A DNA stretch of 55,213 nucleotides from Prevotella sp. (GCA_022779305.1 JALFSW010000060.1:1-55213); one strand, 5' to 3'; positions 7,219 to 17,468 are shown, numbered from the stretch's first letter. Numbers and translations: made by a program. The notes: generated by a model from the sequence alone, not told the origin.

Positions 7219-7752
7219 ATGTTGAGTAAAAACGAATTAAGGGCAGAAATTAAAAGGCGCAAAGCAACTTATTCTGCCAAGGAATTGCAAGCACTTTCTT
7301 TGCCCATCATCGAACGACTGCGCAAACATCCGAGGTTGAAAGCAGCAAAAACAGTCTTGCTCTATCATTCAATGCCCGATGAAGTGTTTACGCATGATTT
7401 TGTAGAAGAGATGGTGAAGGAGGGAAAAACAGTGCTTCTCCCTGTGGTGGTGAGCAAAACAGAGATGGAAATTCGCCCTTATACAGAAAGAAATGAAATG
7501 CGGGAAAGTAATTTCCATATTTTAGAACCTCAAACCAAGGCATTCACCGACTTTACAAGTATTGACTTCATTGCTGTTCCTGGTGTCGCTTTTGATACCA
7601 ACGGCAATCGTTTGGGCAGAGGGCGAGGCTATTATGATCGCTTTTTAAAGGCTGCAAAACGTGCCTATAAATTAGGTGTTTGCTTTGATTTTCAGAAAGT
7701 TGAATGTGTTCCCACTGATGCGTTGGATTGCAAAATAGACGCCGTTATTTAG
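7219..7752 (+). CDS. 5-formyltetrahydrofolate cyclo-ligase
   Basis: A 177-residue protein of the MTHFS family, which uses ATP to convert 5-formyl-THF to 5,10-methenyl-THF in the cytoplasm. The N-terminal LRAEIKRRKATYS holds the basic residues of the nucleotide site. The C-terminal FDTNGNRLGRGRGYYDRFL is the family signature. Length is normal. The 165 bp before it hold no other gene that I recognise. Its last codons overlap the convergent transporter gene by 8 bp. Confidence 0.92.
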   Translation: MLSKNELRAEIKRRKATYSAKELQALSLPIIERLRKHPRLKAAKTVLLYHSMPDEVFTHDFVEEMVKEGKTVLLPVVVSKTEMEIRPYTERNEMRESNFHILEPQTKAFTDFTSIDFIAVPGVAFDTNGNRLGRGRGYYDRFLKAAKRAYKLGVCFDFQKVECVPTDALDCKIDAVI

Positions 7753-8710
7753 TAGGAGTATGGCGTTCGTAGTGCCAAATTTCTATGCTATTCACGATGT
7801 TTTGCCACAAAATGTAACAGCCAGGTCCTACGGTGGCAAGCGGATGCAAATAGGCACCTGCAATCCAAAGGGCAAACGAGGTGTTTTTCTGTCCCAATGC
7901 TTGACCAGCTTCTACTTGATGGTGGAAAAAACGCCCCGCATATCTGCCCACTGCAAACTGAAAAATGCAAACAACCAAACCCGAAAAGGCAATCAAAAGT
8001 AGGAGCGACAGCGTTGTTTCAGAATGCATAATATTCTTAACCGTTGTACCCGTAACAAACATCAAGAGTATCGCCCAAAAATAGAAAGCCAAGTTTTTAA
8101 TGCTTGTGAGCCATAGATAGAACTTATGCAAAGCACGCATGTGTTTTGTAAAATAAGCCAATGCCATGGGGAGAAGCAATACCGCTCCCACTCTGTAAAG
8201 TATTGACAAAGAGGCAGAAATGAAATCGACACTCAAACTGGGTTCTATGAGTGGAAAGACAAGCGGAATCAGTACCGCACAAAGGAGATTGGAGAGGAAG
8301 GTATAGGTGGTCATTTCCTCCAAACTACCGCCTAATTTCTGGGTAACAATGGCAGATGCGGCAGCGGTTGGAGCTATGATGCACGCCAATGTGGCTTCGG
8401 TGAGAATGAGTGTGTTGCCCGATAGATGAAAAAGCAAACAAAAACCGACAATGGAGAAGACTGTAAGGGAATGGATAACGGAAACTATAACATGCCATTT
8501 TGTGGGTATGAGTTTCCGAAAATCAACTTTACAAAAAGTAATGTAAAGAATGATTGACATAAAAAAAGGTAGGAAAGCCTCACAAATCGGAGTGAAAACA
8601 TGGGCTACGCCAGAAAAAATCGGTACGTAGGCAAAGAGTAAATAGCCGCTAATGCCCAAGAACATAGAGACAGGAAGTGTCCAATTCCTTAACAATTTTA
8701 TGAGTTTCAT
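7745..8710 (-). CDS. Bile acid:sodium symporter (BASS)-like membrane transporter
   Basis: A 321-residue, very hydrophobic protein with eight to ten predicted helices and short loops. LACIIAPTAAASAIVTQKLGG near the middle and GQKNTSFALWIAGAYLHP near the end resemble the two crossover motifs of the BASS fold. The substrate is unknown; many bacterial members carry organic acids. I start it at 8710 because a -7 box lies at 8746-8753, which would put transcription start at or below the upstream ATG at 8743. It is tail-to-tail with the cyclo-ligase gene. Confidence 0.75.
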   Translation of the reverse strand: MKLIKLLRNWTLPVSMFLGISGYLLFAYVPIFSGVAHVFTPICEAFLPFFMSIILYITFCKVDFRKLIPTKWHVIVSVIHSLTVFSIVGFCLLFHLSGNTLILTEATLACIIAPTAAASAIVTQKLGGSLEEMTTYTFLSNLLCAVLIPLVFPLIEPSLSVDFISASLSILYRVGAVLLLPMALAYFTKHMRALHKFYLWLTSIKNLAFYFWAILLMFVTGTTVKNIMHSETTLSLLLLIAFSGLVVCIFQFAVGRYAGRFFHHQVEAGQALGQKNTSFALWIAGAYLHPLATVGPGCYILWQNIVNSIEIWHYERHTPTK

Positions 8711-8745
8711 TGTTTGTTGGGGCTGTGAAAAGCACAAACCCATTG

Positions 8746-8753
8746 CAAAAGTA
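8746..8753 (-). promoter_or_regulatory. Promoter -7 box (TACTTTTG) for the BASS transporter gene
   Basis: The minus strand reads TACTTTTG then CA. Its position argues for translation starting at 8710, about 30 nt into the transcript. Confidence 0.6.
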
Positions 8754-8863
8754 GGATTTTTAGGGAATATATAAGTAGGAAAATCGAAAAATCTTTGCAG
8801 AAAATAATCTATCTATATGCAAAATATCTTCTTTAAAAAGAGAATTCTCTATCATCTTTTTTG

Positions 8864-8871
8864 TATCTTTG
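8864..8871 (+). promoter_or_regulatory. Promoter -7 box (TATCTTTG) for hflX
   Basis: TATCTTTG followed by CA matches the Bacteroidota -7 element, 41 bp before the hflX ATG. Confidence 0.65.
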
Positions 8872-8911
8872 CACCATTATACGTATAAAACAAGATTATC
8901 TTATTTTTTGA

Positions 8912-10165
8912 ATGAAAGAATTTATCATCTCTGACGTCAAGGCAGAAACAGCAGTGCTTGTGGGACTTATCACGCCACAACAAGACGAAGCCAAGACCAA
9001 AGAATACTTAGACGAATTAGAGTTTTTGGCAGATACTGCGGGAGCAATAACTGTCAGACGCTTCACGCAACGTGTGGGCGGTCCCAATATGACAACCTAT
9101 GTTGGAAAAGGAAAACTGCAAGAAATCAAGGATTATATAAAAGAAAAGGAAGATGCCGAAGAACCCATCGGAATGGTAATCTTCGATGATGAACTCTCGG
9201 CTAAACAACTTCGGAATATAGAAGGAGAGTTGGGGGTAAAAATATTAGACCGCACTTCGCTTATCTTGGACATCTTCGCCATGCGTGCGCAAACTGCCAA
9301 TGCAAAGACGCAGGTTGAGTTGGCACAATATCGGTATATGTTGCCTCGTCTGCAAAGACTTTGGACGCACCTTGAACGACAAGGAGGTGGTTCAGGATCG
9401 GGCGGTGGAAAAGGTTCGGTGGGATTGCGTGGTCCTGGTGAAACACAGTTGGAAATGGACAGACGTATCATTCTTCAGCGAATGACCTTGCTCAAACAAC
9501 GTTTGGTGGAGATTGATAAGCAAAAAACTACACAACGCAAGAATCGTGGGCGATTAATTCGTGTGGCACTTGTGGGCTATACGAACGTGGGAAAATCAAC
9601 GCTGATGAATCTTCTTTCAAAAAGCGAAGTCTTTGCAGAAAACAAGCTTTTTGCCACATTAGACACAACAGTGCGCAAGGTTGTACTCGAAAATCTACCT
9701 TTTCTCCTTGCCGATACAGTAGGATTTATTCGCAAATTGCCAACAGATTTGGTCGACTCGTTTAAATCTACACTTGACGAAGTGCGAGAAGCTGACTTAT
9801 TGTTGCACGTGGTAGACATCTCTCATCCTGATTTCGAAGACCAACTGAATGTAGTTAACCAGACACTTGCAGATTTAGAGTGTGCTGATAAACCTTCAAT
9901 GATAGTCTTTAACAAGATCGACAATTACACATGGGAGGAGAAAGACCCCGACGACCTTACACCACCAACAAAGAGAAACATCTCGCTTGCAGAATTAGAG
10001 CAAACGTGGATGGCAAAACTTTCAGGCGAATGTCTTTTCATTTCAGCAACAGAAAAAGAAAACATTGATGATTTCCGCACAATGCTTTATCAAAAAGTAA
10101 AGGAACTTCATGTGCAAAAATATCCTTATAATGATTTCTTGTACGACATAGAAACAGAGGAATAA
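8912..10165 (+). CDS. hflX: Ribosome-associated GTPase HflX
   Basis: A 417-residue protein with the HflX two-domain layout. The N-terminal HflX domain contains GGPNMTTYVGKGKLQEI and LDRTSLILDIFAMRAQTANA, a helical linker follows, then a glycine-rich GGGSGSGGGKGSVGLRGPGE segment. The G domain begins with P-loop GYTNVGKST at 222-230, then DTVGF (G3) and NKID (G4). The family splits or rescues stalled 70S ribosomes using GTP. The C-terminal extension is short. The DUF4954 gene starts 8 bp after the stop, so these two form an operon with the promoter at 8864. Confidence 0.96.
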   Translation: MKEFIISDVKAETAVLVGLITPQQDEAKTKEYLDELEFLADTAGAITVRRFTQRVGGPNMTTYVGKGKLQEIKDYIKEKEDAEEPIGMVIFDDELSAKQLRNIEGELGVKILDRTSLILDIFAMRAQTANAKTQVELAQYRYMLPRLQRLWTHLERQGGGSGSGGGKGSVGLRGPGETQLEMDRRIILQRMTLLKQRLVEIDKQKTTQRKNRGRLIRVALVGYTNVGKSTLMNLLSKSEVFAENKLFATLDTTVRKVVLENLPFLLADTVGFIRKLPTDLVDSFKSTLDEVREADLLLHVVDISHPDFEDQLNVVNQTLADLECADKPSMIVFNKIDNYTWEEKDPDDLTPPTKRNISLAELEQTWMAKLSGECLFISATEKENIDDFRTMLYQKVKELHVQKYPYNDFLYDIETEE

Positions 10166-10173
10166 AACAACGC

Positions 10174-12033
10174 ATGGGCATGAACTACAGAAATTTAACA
10201 GATACAGAACGACTCACGCTTCAGCAAAATGATTGTTGGGCAGAAGATTGGCAACGCATAATGGTGGCAGAAGAAGGCTTTCAAGCTGATCGTTTGCGCC
10301 GAGTAGCCTTTTATGGCGAAGTGAAGTTGGGGAGTTTTTTGTCGGAAGTTGAAGTTTCAAAGGGTTTTTTCAAGAGAACCGGCGTTTATGACGCAACGCT
10401 GCGCAACGTTTCTGTGGGCGATGAATGTTTGATAGAAAGAATTGGCGGATATATCAATAATTACACGATTGGGCAAGGTTGTGTCATTAGCAATGTTTCC
10501 TTGATGGAAACCACAGAAGGTGCAACCTATGGAGAGAACCACACCATTGCCGTATTGAACGAAGCTGGCGATGGAAATGTGATTTCGTTTCATGGGTTGA
10601 ATAGTCAATTGGCTGCTTTTATGGTGAAGTATGAGCAGGACAAAGACCTTCGAAATGCTCTTCGCCGCTTGATAGCCGAAGAACTGACACGTACCACTTG
10701 TGAGCGAGGGACGCTTGGCGAGAATGTGAAAATCACCAATACAACGGAGATTATCAATACAGTTGTTCATGCCAATTGCGAAATTGCAGGTGCAAACAGA
10801 CTCAGTGACTGCACGATCATGAGTTCGGAAAACAGCAGTGTTTATATAGGTGTTGGTGTTATTTGTGAAAATACAATCATCGGAGAAGGTACGAGTATCA
10901 CAAATAGTGCGAAGTTGCAAGATTGCTTTGTTGGAGAGGCTTGCCAAATTACCAATGGTTTTTCGGCTTCACAAAGTGTTTTCTTTGCCAACTCTCATTT
11001 TGCCAACGGTGAAGCGTGTGCCGCTTTTTGTGGACCTTTTTCTGCATCGCACCACAAAAGTACGTTGCTCATAGGTGGAATGTTTTCGTTTTACAATGCT
11101 GGATCGGCTACAAACTTCTCTAACCATGCTTACAAGATGGGACCTTTGCATTGGGGTATACTCGAAAGGGGAACTAAAACTGCAAGCGGAAGCCATTTGT
11201 TGATGCCCGCAAAAATCGGTGCATTTTCGGTTTGTATAGGTAAAATAACCACGTACCCCGACACAACTTGTTTGCCATTCTCCTATGTCATTGGCAGCAA
11301 TGAGGGTGTTTCGATCGTACCTGGGCGCAATTTGACAACCGTTGGTGTCTTTCGAGATATTCACAAGTGGCGCAAACGCGATCTGCGTCCGCTTGATACA
11401 CAAAAGAGCATTATCAATTTCGATTGGCTTTCGCCCTATACAGCAATGCAAATATGGGAAGGAAAACAAATCTTAGAACAATTGATAGCTATCGGTGGAC
11501 AAAACTCAGCTTGCTATCAGTATGCTGGAATGACCATAAAGCACTCAAGCCTTGTGAAAGGTATTGCTTATTATGATCTCGCATTGAGATTATATATAGG
11601 TGAAATGTGCAAAAGAGCTACCGAAGGAAATTATACTGATGACACCAACGAAAGACCATTAACAGATCGATGGAGCGATTTAGGTGGCTTTTTGCTGCCC
11701 GAAGATGAAGAATTTCAGATCCTTTCTGACATCAAAGATGGTTCGTTGGAAACGATAGAGGATGTTTTAGAACGCTTCACCACACTGCACCAAGGCTACG
11801 ACAAAGCACAATGGGGATGGACACGTAGTCTCATCAAAGCCTATTATGGTATTGATGAAATTTCAACCATTAATTATCAGACCATTGCCAAAGATTATGC
11901 AACCGCACATAAGCAATGGATAGAAGAAATTGAGAAGGATGCACAGCGTGAATTTGCATTGGGCGATGTGGATGAACATGTTTTAGAAGACTTTCTTGCA
12001 AAACTTGAAAAAGAGAAACAAGTATATGATTAA
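10174..12033 (+). CDS. DUF4954 family protein with left-handed beta-helix-like repeats
   Basis: A 619-residue protein matching the Bacteroidota DUF4954 family. Residues of about 60-300 show hexapeptide-like repeats (GDECLIERIGGYINNYTIGQ, GANRLSDCTI, IGEGTSITNSAKLQDC), as in acyl- and nucleotidyl-transferase beta-helices. FSNHAYKMGPLHWG and a helical C-terminal region follow. There is no signal peptide. Function is unknown; a sugar-nucleotide or acyl-transfer activity is possible but no catalytic residue is certain. Two in-frame ATGs (10174, 10180) are both plausible. It sits in the hflX operon. Confidence 0.85.
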   Translation: MGMNYRNLTDTERLTLQQNDCWAEDWQRIMVAEEGFQADRLRRVAFYGEVKLGSFLSEVEVSKGFFKRTGVYDATLRNVSVGDECLIERIGGYINNYTIGQGCVISNVSLMETTEGATYGENHTIAVLNEAGDGNVISFHGLNSQLAAFMVKYEQDKDLRNALRRLIAEELTRTTCERGTLGENVKITNTTEIINTVVHANCEIAGANRLSDCTIMSSENSSVYIGVGVICENTIIGEGTSITNSAKLQDCFVGEACQITNGFSASQSVFFANSHFANGEACAAFCGPFSASHHKSTLLIGGMFSFYNAGSATNFSNHAYKMGPLHWGILERGTKTASGSHLLMPAKIGAFSVCIGKITTYPDTTCLPFSYVIGSNEGVSIVPGRNLTTVGVFRDIHKWRKRDLRPLDTQKSIINFDWLSPYTAMQIWEGKQILEQLIAIGGQNSACYQYAGMTIKHSSLVKGIAYYDLALRLYIGEMCKRATEGNYTDDTNERPLTDRWSDLGGFLLPEDEEFQILSDIKDGSLETIEDVLERFTTLHQGYDKAQWGWTRSLIKAYYGIDEISTINYQTIAKDYATAHKQWIEEIEKDAQREFALGDVDEHVLEDFLAKLEKEKQVYD

Positions 12034-12103
12034 CAACCCGAAAGCTCTCCGAAGATGTCAGAAACCTTTTGGAAACGAGTAGGAAAAAACTAAATGTAAT
12101 ATT

Positions 12104-15022
12104 ATGTTTAAGAACCTAAAAATCAAACAATTGTGTGTAGGAATGCTCCTCACGTTGGGCATTTTGAGTGCAAAAGCACAAACCTACACTTACGAAAGCG
12201 TGCCGAACGACCCGATGAAGACACGCATTTACACACTGAAGAACGGACTAAAAATCTACTTGAGTGTAAACAAAGACAAACCACGCATTCAGACCTACAT
12301 TGCCGTTAGAACAGGAAGTAGGAACGACCCAGCCGAAACAACAGGTTTGGCACACTACCTTGAACACATTATGTTTAAGGGAACGGAGAAGTTCGGAACA
12401 TCAAATATAGAAGCCGAACGCCCCTATTTGCTCGAAATTGAGAAACTCTATGAAGAATATCGTCGTATGACCGATCCTGCAAAACGCAAGATTTGGTATC
12501 ATAAAATAGACTCTGTTTCGCAAATCGCAGCACAATATAACATCCCAAATGAGTATGATAAGCTCATGGCAACCATCGGTAGTCAGGGGACAAACGCCTA
12601 CACATCGAACGATGTTACTTGTTATGTGGAGAATATTCCTAGCAATGAAGTCGATTCTTGGGCAAAGGTGCAAGCCGACCGTTTCCAACACATGGTTGTA
12701 CGTGGTTTCCACACAGAGCTGGAAGCCGTTTATGAGGAATACAACATGGGATTGACGAGCGATGGTCGTAAGATTTTCCATGGTATGATGGCTAAACTTT
12801 TCCCACAACACCCTTATGGTACACAAACCACCATCGGACGTGGCGAACACCTCAAGAATCCATCTATCACGAATATCATGAATTATTATCATCGATATTA
12901 CGTACCCAACAACATTGCCATTTGTCTTTCTGGCGACTTAGACCCAGACAAAACCGTGGCAACAATTGAAAAATATTTTGGCAATTGGAAAAAAAGCGAC
13001 AACTTGAGTGCACCCCAATATGGTCCTCAACCTCAATACACAGCTCCCGTAGATACTACGATTGTGGGACAAGAAGCTGAAAGCGTTTATTTGGCATGGC
13101 GTGCCAAAGGTGCAAGTGCATTGCAAAGTGACACGCTTGCTATCATTGGTGAAATCCTTAGCAACGGACGTGCAGGTATTTTCGACCTCAACATCAACCA
13201 AAAGATGCGTCTGCAAATGGCTGGAACTTCTTTCTATGATTTCGCAGACTACTCTATGTTTATCGCAATGGGTATGCCAAAGCAAGGTCAAAGTCTTACG
13301 GAAGTGCGCCAAATTTTGCTTGAAGAAGTCGACAAATTGAAGAAAGGACAATTCTCTGATGACCTTTTACCTTCTATTGTCAATAATTACAAGCGCAATT
13401 TCTACCAAAGTCTTGATAACAACGAGTTCCGTGCAAAGGCTTATGTTGACGCATTCATCAACGGAACAGATTGGAAACAATCCGTAGGACAATTGGAACG
13501 CCTTTCAAAACTCACAAAAGCAGACGTCATTGCGTTTGCCAATCGCTTCTTCACCAATGGTTATGTATGTGTGAACAAGGTACAAGGAACTGACACCACA
13601 ATTCAGAAGGTAGATAAACCAGCCATTACACCTATCCCAACCAACAGCGATAAGCGTTCGGCATTCCTCGATGAGATTGCAAGCAACAAGGTGGAACCTA
13701 TCCAACCTGTCTTCGTTGATTTCCAAAAAGACCTCACAAAAGCTACAACAAAGAAAGGCTTGCCAATTCTTTATAAGCAAAATACGCAAGACGACATCTT
13801 CAAACTTTCCATCCGTACACCTTTTGGCGAAGAAAGTAATCTTTTGCCTGGCTATGCAGCAGGCTATCTTGAATATCTCGGAACGCAAAAGAAGACCAAC
13901 GAACAGATCAAACAAGCATTCTATAAACTTGCATGCGATTATTCAATCGACCAAACCACCCATGAAACCATTATCACTTTGGTTGGTTTGAATGAAAATC
14001 TGCCACAAGCACTGACGCTCCTTTATGACTTGATTGAAAATGCAAAGGTAGACAAAGAGGCTTACGGCAAATATGTCGAAATGATAGAAAAATCTCGTCA
14101 AGACGGAAAAGCCGACCAAAGGTCTAACTTCAATGCGCTCTATGTTTATGGTATGTATGGCAAGTATAATCCTACACGCAACGTCATCAGCATAGAAGCA
14201 CTCAAAGCAATGAATCCCCAAACATTACTCAACGCACTGAAAGAACTCAAAAATTATCAGTCGCAAGTGCTTTACTATGGACCTTCTTCGCTGAAAGATC
14301 TCGATAATCTTCTGACGAAGGTCATTAAGACACCAAAGAAATTTGCAGCCGTTCCTGTGGCAAAACCTTACAAGAAGGAAACAACACCACAGAACGAAAT
14401 TCTCATTGCGCCTTATGATGCAAAGAACATTTATATGGTTCAGTTCCACAATTCCGACAAGGTTTGGGATCCTGCACAAGCGGCAACTATCTCTGTTTTC
14501 AATGAATACTTCGGAGGCGGAATGAACGCTATTGTCTTCCAAGAAATGCGTGAAGCTAGAGCGTTGGCATATTCGGCAAGTGCAAATTACAGTACACCTT
14601 CTCGCCTTACCGATCGTGAAAATTTCAATACCTACATCATCACACAGAACGACAAGATGATGGACTGCATCACAGAGTTCAACAACCTCTTGAACAATGT
14701 GCCTGTGCGTCAAGCTAACTTCGACATTGCAAAACAAAGTCTCATCAAGAAGTTGGCGTCTGTTCGTACCAATAAATTCAGCGTTTTGGAAGCCTATCTG
14801 GCTGCACAACGCCTCGGACTGAACTGCACAATGACCGAACTCATCTATAAAGGCTTGCCAGCTGTTCAACTTCAAGACATCATCAACTTTGAGAAGACCA
14901 ATATGGCAAACAAACCTTTCAAGTATATCATCCTTGGTAACGAGAAAGAACTTGATATGAAGGCACTTGAAAAGATTGCCCCTATTAAGCGTGTAACCAC
15001 CGAAGAAATCTTCGGCTATTAA
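12104..15022 (+). CDS. M16 family zinc metallopeptidase, two-domain, secreted
   Basis: A 972-residue protein with a signal peptide (MLLTLGILSAKAQ, cleavage about residue 26) and two M16 halves. The first half has the inverted zinc motif HYLEH at 84-88 and a downstream ELEAVYEEY that supplies the third ligand near 205-212. The gap between them is longer than in pitrilysin, an insertion seen in Bacteroidetes members. The second half has FGGGMNAIVFQEMREARALAYS, the substrate-cleft pattern without zinc ligands. It probably degrades peptides in the periplasm or at the cell surface. It starts 70 bp after the DUF4954 gene without a clear promoter and ends at a terminator. Confidence 0.93.
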   Translation: MFKNLKIKQLCVGMLLTLGILSAKAQTYTYESVPNDPMKTRIYTLKNGLKIYLSVNKDKPRIQTYIAVRTGSRNDPAETTGLAHYLEHIMFKGTEKFGTSNIEAERPYLLEIEKLYEEYRRMTDPAKRKIWYHKIDSVSQIAAQYNIPNEYDKLMATIGSQGTNAYTSNDVTCYVENIPSNEVDSWAKVQADRFQHMVVRGFHTELEAVYEEYNMGLTSDGRKIFHGMMAKLFPQHPYGTQTTIGRGEHLKNPSITNIMNYYHRYYVPNNIAICLSGDLDPDKTVATIEKYFGNWKKSDNLSAPQYGPQPQYTAPVDTTIVGQEAESVYLAWRAKGASALQSDTLAIIGEILSNGRAGIFDLNINQKMRLQMAGTSFYDFADYSMFIAMGMPKQGQSLTEVRQILLEEVDKLKKGQFSDDLLPSIVNNYKRNFYQSLDNNEFRAKAYVDAFINGTDWKQSVGQLERLSKLTKADVIAFANRFFTNGYVCVNKVQGTDTTIQKVDKPAITPIPTNSDKRSAFLDEIASNKVEPIQPVFVDFQKDLTKATTKKGLPILYKQNTQDDIFKLSIRTPFGEESNLLPGYAAGYLEYLGTQKKTNEQIKQAFYKLACDYSIDQTTHETIITLVGLNENLPQALTLLYDLIENAKVDKEAYGKYVEMIEKSRQDGKADQRSNFNALYVYGMYGKYNPTRNVISIEALKAMNPQTLLNALKELKNYQSQVLYYGPSSLKDLDNLLTKVIKTPKKFAAVPVAKPYKKETTPQNEILIAPYDAKNIYMVQFHNSDKVWDPAQAATISVFNEYFGGGMNAIVFQEMREARALAYSASANYSTPSRLTDRENFNTYIITQNDKMMDCITEFNNLLNNVPVRQANFDIAKQSLIKKLASVRTNKFSVLEAYLAAQRLGLNCTMTELIYKGLPAVQLQDIINFEKTNMANKPFKYIILGNEKELDMKALEKIAPIKRVTTEEIFGY

Positions 15023-15034
15023 TAGCAAAAACAA

Positions 15035-15077
15035 AAAGCCAATCGAGGAACAGGATTTCCTTGGTTGGCTTTCATTG
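15035..15077 (+). terminator. Terminator after the M16 peptidase gene
   Basis: Arms 15035-15050 and 15057-15072 (AAAGCCAA.../...TTGGCTTT) pair over 16 positions with two G-T pairs and a 6-nt loop. It lies 13 bp after the stop codon. The T run is short. Confidence 0.6.
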
Positions 15078-15186
15078 CATTCAAGCAACAAAAACATTAT
15101 AACATTTAAGATATTAAACAAAGAAGACGCTCTATGCACATTCATCTTAAATAATGAAGGCAAACAGCGTCGGTTCATTTTTCATT

Positions 15187-16830
15187 ATGGCAGAATTTAA
15201 ATACGCCCCAATGTTCCAATTGGGCAAAGACGAAACAGAGTATCGCCTTGTATCAAAGGAGGGTATCTCTGTCGGAAATTTTGAAGGACAAGAGATTTTA
15301 AAGGTATCGCCCGAGGCATTGACTTTGCTCGCACAAGAGGCTTTTCACGATTGTGAGTTCCTCCTCCGCCGTGCGCACAATGAGCAGGTTGCAGCCATTC
15401 TCCATGACCCCGATGCATCGGAGAACGACAAATATGTAGCACTGCAATTCTTGCGCAATGCCGAAACAGCAGCAAAAGGTGTGTTGCCATTCTGCCAAGA
15501 CACGGGTACGGCGATTATTCATGGCGAAAAGGGACAGCACGTTTGGACAGGATTTGAAGACGAGGAAGCACTCTCGCGTGGTGTTTTCAACACCTTTACG
15601 CAAGAGAACTTGCGCTATTCGCAGAACGCGCCACTCAATATGTATGATGAAATCAATACAAAGTGCAACCTCCCCGCTCAAATCGACATTGAAGCGGCAG
15701 AAGGTGCAGAATACAAGTTTGTGATGGTAGCAAAGGGTGGAGGTTCTGCCAACAAAACCTACTTCTATCCGATGACCAAAGCCACCATACAAAACGAAGG
15801 TACGCTCATTCCTTTCCTCGTTGAAAAGATGAAGAGTCTCGGAACGGCTGCGTGTCCTCCTTATCACATCTGTTTTGTAATCGGTGGCACGTCGGCAGAG
15901 AAAAATCTCCTCACCGTTAAGCTCGGTAGCATCAAATATTACGACAATCTGCCCACAACAGGCGACGAAACGGGACGCGCTTTCCGTGACATTGAGCTTG
16001 AAGAAAAGATCTTGAAAGAAGCACATAAAATAGGCTTGGGCGCACAATTTGGAGGTAAATACCTTGCCCACGACATTCGCATCATTCGCCTGCCACGCCA
16101 CGGTGCAAGCTGTCCTATCGGTATGGGTGTTTCTTGTTCAGCCGACCGCAACATCAAGGCTAAAATCAATAAAGATGGAATTTGGTTAGAAAAGATGGAT
16201 ACCAATCCTGGCGAACTCATCCCCGAGGAATATCGTCAACCAGGAGAAGGAGCAAAAGGCGTAGAAATCGACCTTGATAAGGGTATAGACGCTGTTCGTG
16301 CAGAACTCACCAAATATCCAGTTTCTACACGTGTAAATCTCAGAGGAACGATCATCGTTGCCCGCGACATTGCCCACGCAAAGCTCAAAGCACGCCTTGA
16401 TGCAGGAGAAGAATTGCCACAATACTTTAAAGACTATCCTGTGCTTTATGCGGGTCCTGCAAAAACACCAAATGGTCTGCCTTGTGGTTCTATGGGACCT
16501 ACAACTGCCAACCGAATGGACACCTATGTGGATGACTTCCAAGCCAAAGGTGCATCGCTCGTAATGATTGCAAAGGGCAATCGCACACAAGAAGTAACCG
16601 ATGCTTGCAAGAAGCATGGTGGATTCTATCTCGGAACCATCGGTGGTGTAGCTGCAGTATTGTCTCAGAGTAGCATCAAGAGCATCGAATGCGTTGAATA
16701 TCCAGAACTCGGTATGGAAGCTGTTTGGAAAATTACAGTGGAAGATTTCCCTGCTTTCATCCTCGTAGACGACAAAGGCAACGATTTTTTCCAACAGTTA
16801 AAACCATGGACAGGTTGCCCAACGAAATAA
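15187..16830 (+). CDS. Fumarate hydratase, class I (iron-sulfur)
   Basis: A 547-residue class I fumarase of the single-chain FumA/FumB type that interconverts fumarate and malate, in Bacteroidales usually as part of the reductive branch to succinate. The N-terminal alpha domain has [12 protein letters not shown], whose Cys binds the 4Fe-4S cluster; further cluster cysteines are in AACPPYHI and [15 protein letters not shown]. The C-terminal beta domain has GPTTANRMD, the usual substrate-binding motif. I start at 15187 ([10 protein letters not shown]); an upstream ATG at 15154 would add 11 non-family residues. Downstream is a terminator. Confidence 0.95.
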   Translation: MAEFKYAPMFQLGKDETEYRLVSKEGISVGNFEGQEILKVSPEALTLLAQEAFHDCEFLLRRAHNEQVAAILHDPDASENDKYVALQFLRNAETAAKGVLPFCQDTGTAIIHGEKGQHVWTGFEDEEALSRGVFNTFTQENLRYSQNAPLNMYDEINTKCNLPAQIDIEAAEGAEYKFVMVAKGGGSANKTYFYPMTKATIQNEGTLIPFLVEKMKSLGTAACPPYHICFVIGGTSAEKNLLTVKLGSIKYYDNLPTTGDETGRAFRDIELEEKILKEAHKIGLGAQFGGKYLAHDIRIIRLPRHGASCPIGMGVSCSADRNIKAKINKDGIWLEKMDTNPGELIPEEYRQPGEGAKGVEIDLDKGIDAVRAELTKYPVSTRVNLRGTIIVARDIAHAKLKARLDAGEELPQYFKDYPVLYAGPAKTPNGLPCGSMGPTTANRMDTYVDDFQAKGASLVMIAKGNRTQEVTDACKKHGGFYLGTIGGVAAVLSQSSIKSIECVEYPELGMEAVWKITVEDFPAFILVDDKGNDFFQQLKPWTGCPTK

Positions 16831-16861
16831 GTCATTATAAACTTTAGAATGGTGATGTAAG

Positions 16862-16909
16862 AATAGTCGGAGCTGACAAATACAAAATTGTTAGCTTCGA
16901 CTATTTTTC
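16862..16909 (+). terminator. Terminator of the fumarase gene
   Basis: Arms 16862-16877 and 16890-16905 form a 16-bp stem with two G-T-type mismatches and a 12-nt loop, followed by a T run. It lies 32 bp after the stop codon. The rest of the gap up to the tRNA holds an R22 array and an R1 copy. Confidence 0.8.
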
Positions 16910-16984
16910 ATTATCAGCACATTGAATATTATTGCAGCAGAAAAGTTTTGTAGTTATGTGCCAAATGAGCTATACTTACCGGGT

Positions 16985-17028
16985 AACTGAGCCTCAGTTA
17001 GAACGCAACTGAGGCTCAGTTGAAATTC
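16985..17028. repeat. R22 palindromic tandem array, two units
   Basis: Units start at 16985 (core AACTGAGCCTCAGTT) and 17007 (core AACTGAGGCTCAGTT). Both are perfect palindromes around one central base and are exactly 22 bp apart. The array is 33 bp before R1 copy 2, between the convergent fumarase and tRNA-Arg genes. Confidence 0.75.
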
Positions 17029-17061
17029 GTTTTTTACTATTGCTATATATAGCTGATTATC

Positions 17062-17260
17062 AAGTCTAATTGCTCATTATTGTGCCGAGTGTCTTTTCAT
17101 CTTATTTGTTAACTTCCCATCAGCTTGTATCCAGTTGCCAGCATCTTGCTTAGTATTTACCCTTGAAGTAGCTTGCTTACGCCTGCAATAAAACGCTCAA
17201 CAATCTGCACAGATTATCAGATGCAATCAGTTTGTTATTTAATAACCAAATTGAATTTAA
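17062..17260. repeat. R1 MITE-like element, degenerate copy 2
   Basis: Shares the internal blocks AACTTCCCA, CTTGAAGTAG and CAATCTGCACAGA with the other copies. Its ends are eroded (left TCTAATTGCTCATTAT, right AATAACCAAATTGAATTTAA). Length matches the 201-bp copies, and TTAA remains at 17257-17260. It looks like an old insertion. Confidence 0.6.
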
Positions 17261-17361
17261 TGATTTACAAAACATTTGGTGACTGTGTATTCACCATAAG
17301 AAAATGATAAATCATTTGTAGCCACTTTTGAAGAAACTCATAAAATTATTATAACATGAAA

Positions 17362-17393
17362 AAAGAGCACTTCTTTCGCAAGAAATGCTCTTT
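17362..17393 (-). terminator. Terminator of tRNA-Arg
   Basis: On the minus strand a 14-bp stem (17380-17393 with 17362-17375, one mismatch) with loop GCGA is followed by a T run. It lies directly after the tRNA 3' end. Confidence 0.8.
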
Positions 17394-17394
17394 G

Positions 17395-17468
17395 TGATTC
17401 CGGAGGGATTCAAACCCCCAACCTCTTGATCCGTAGTCAAGTGCTCTATTCAGTTGAGCTACGGAACC
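17395..17468 (-). tRNA. tRNA-Arg (ACG)
   Basis: A 74-nt cloverleaf on the minus strand. The acceptor GGTTCCG pairs with CGGAATC through one G-T pair, the anticodon stem CTTGA/TCAAG encloses loop CTACGGA (anticodon ACG), and GGTTTGAATCC forms the T-arm. The wobble A would be deaminated to inosine. CCA is not encoded. Promoter and terminator flank it closely. Confidence 0.96.

Noticed and set aside
14225..15178. A 317-codon open frame on the minus strand opposite the M16 peptidase gene
   Set aside because: It is antisense to a well-supported peptidase, has a Cys/Phe/Leu-rich composition typical of shadow frames, and matches no family. The 267-codon frame at 15298-16101 opposite fumarase is rejected for the same reason.
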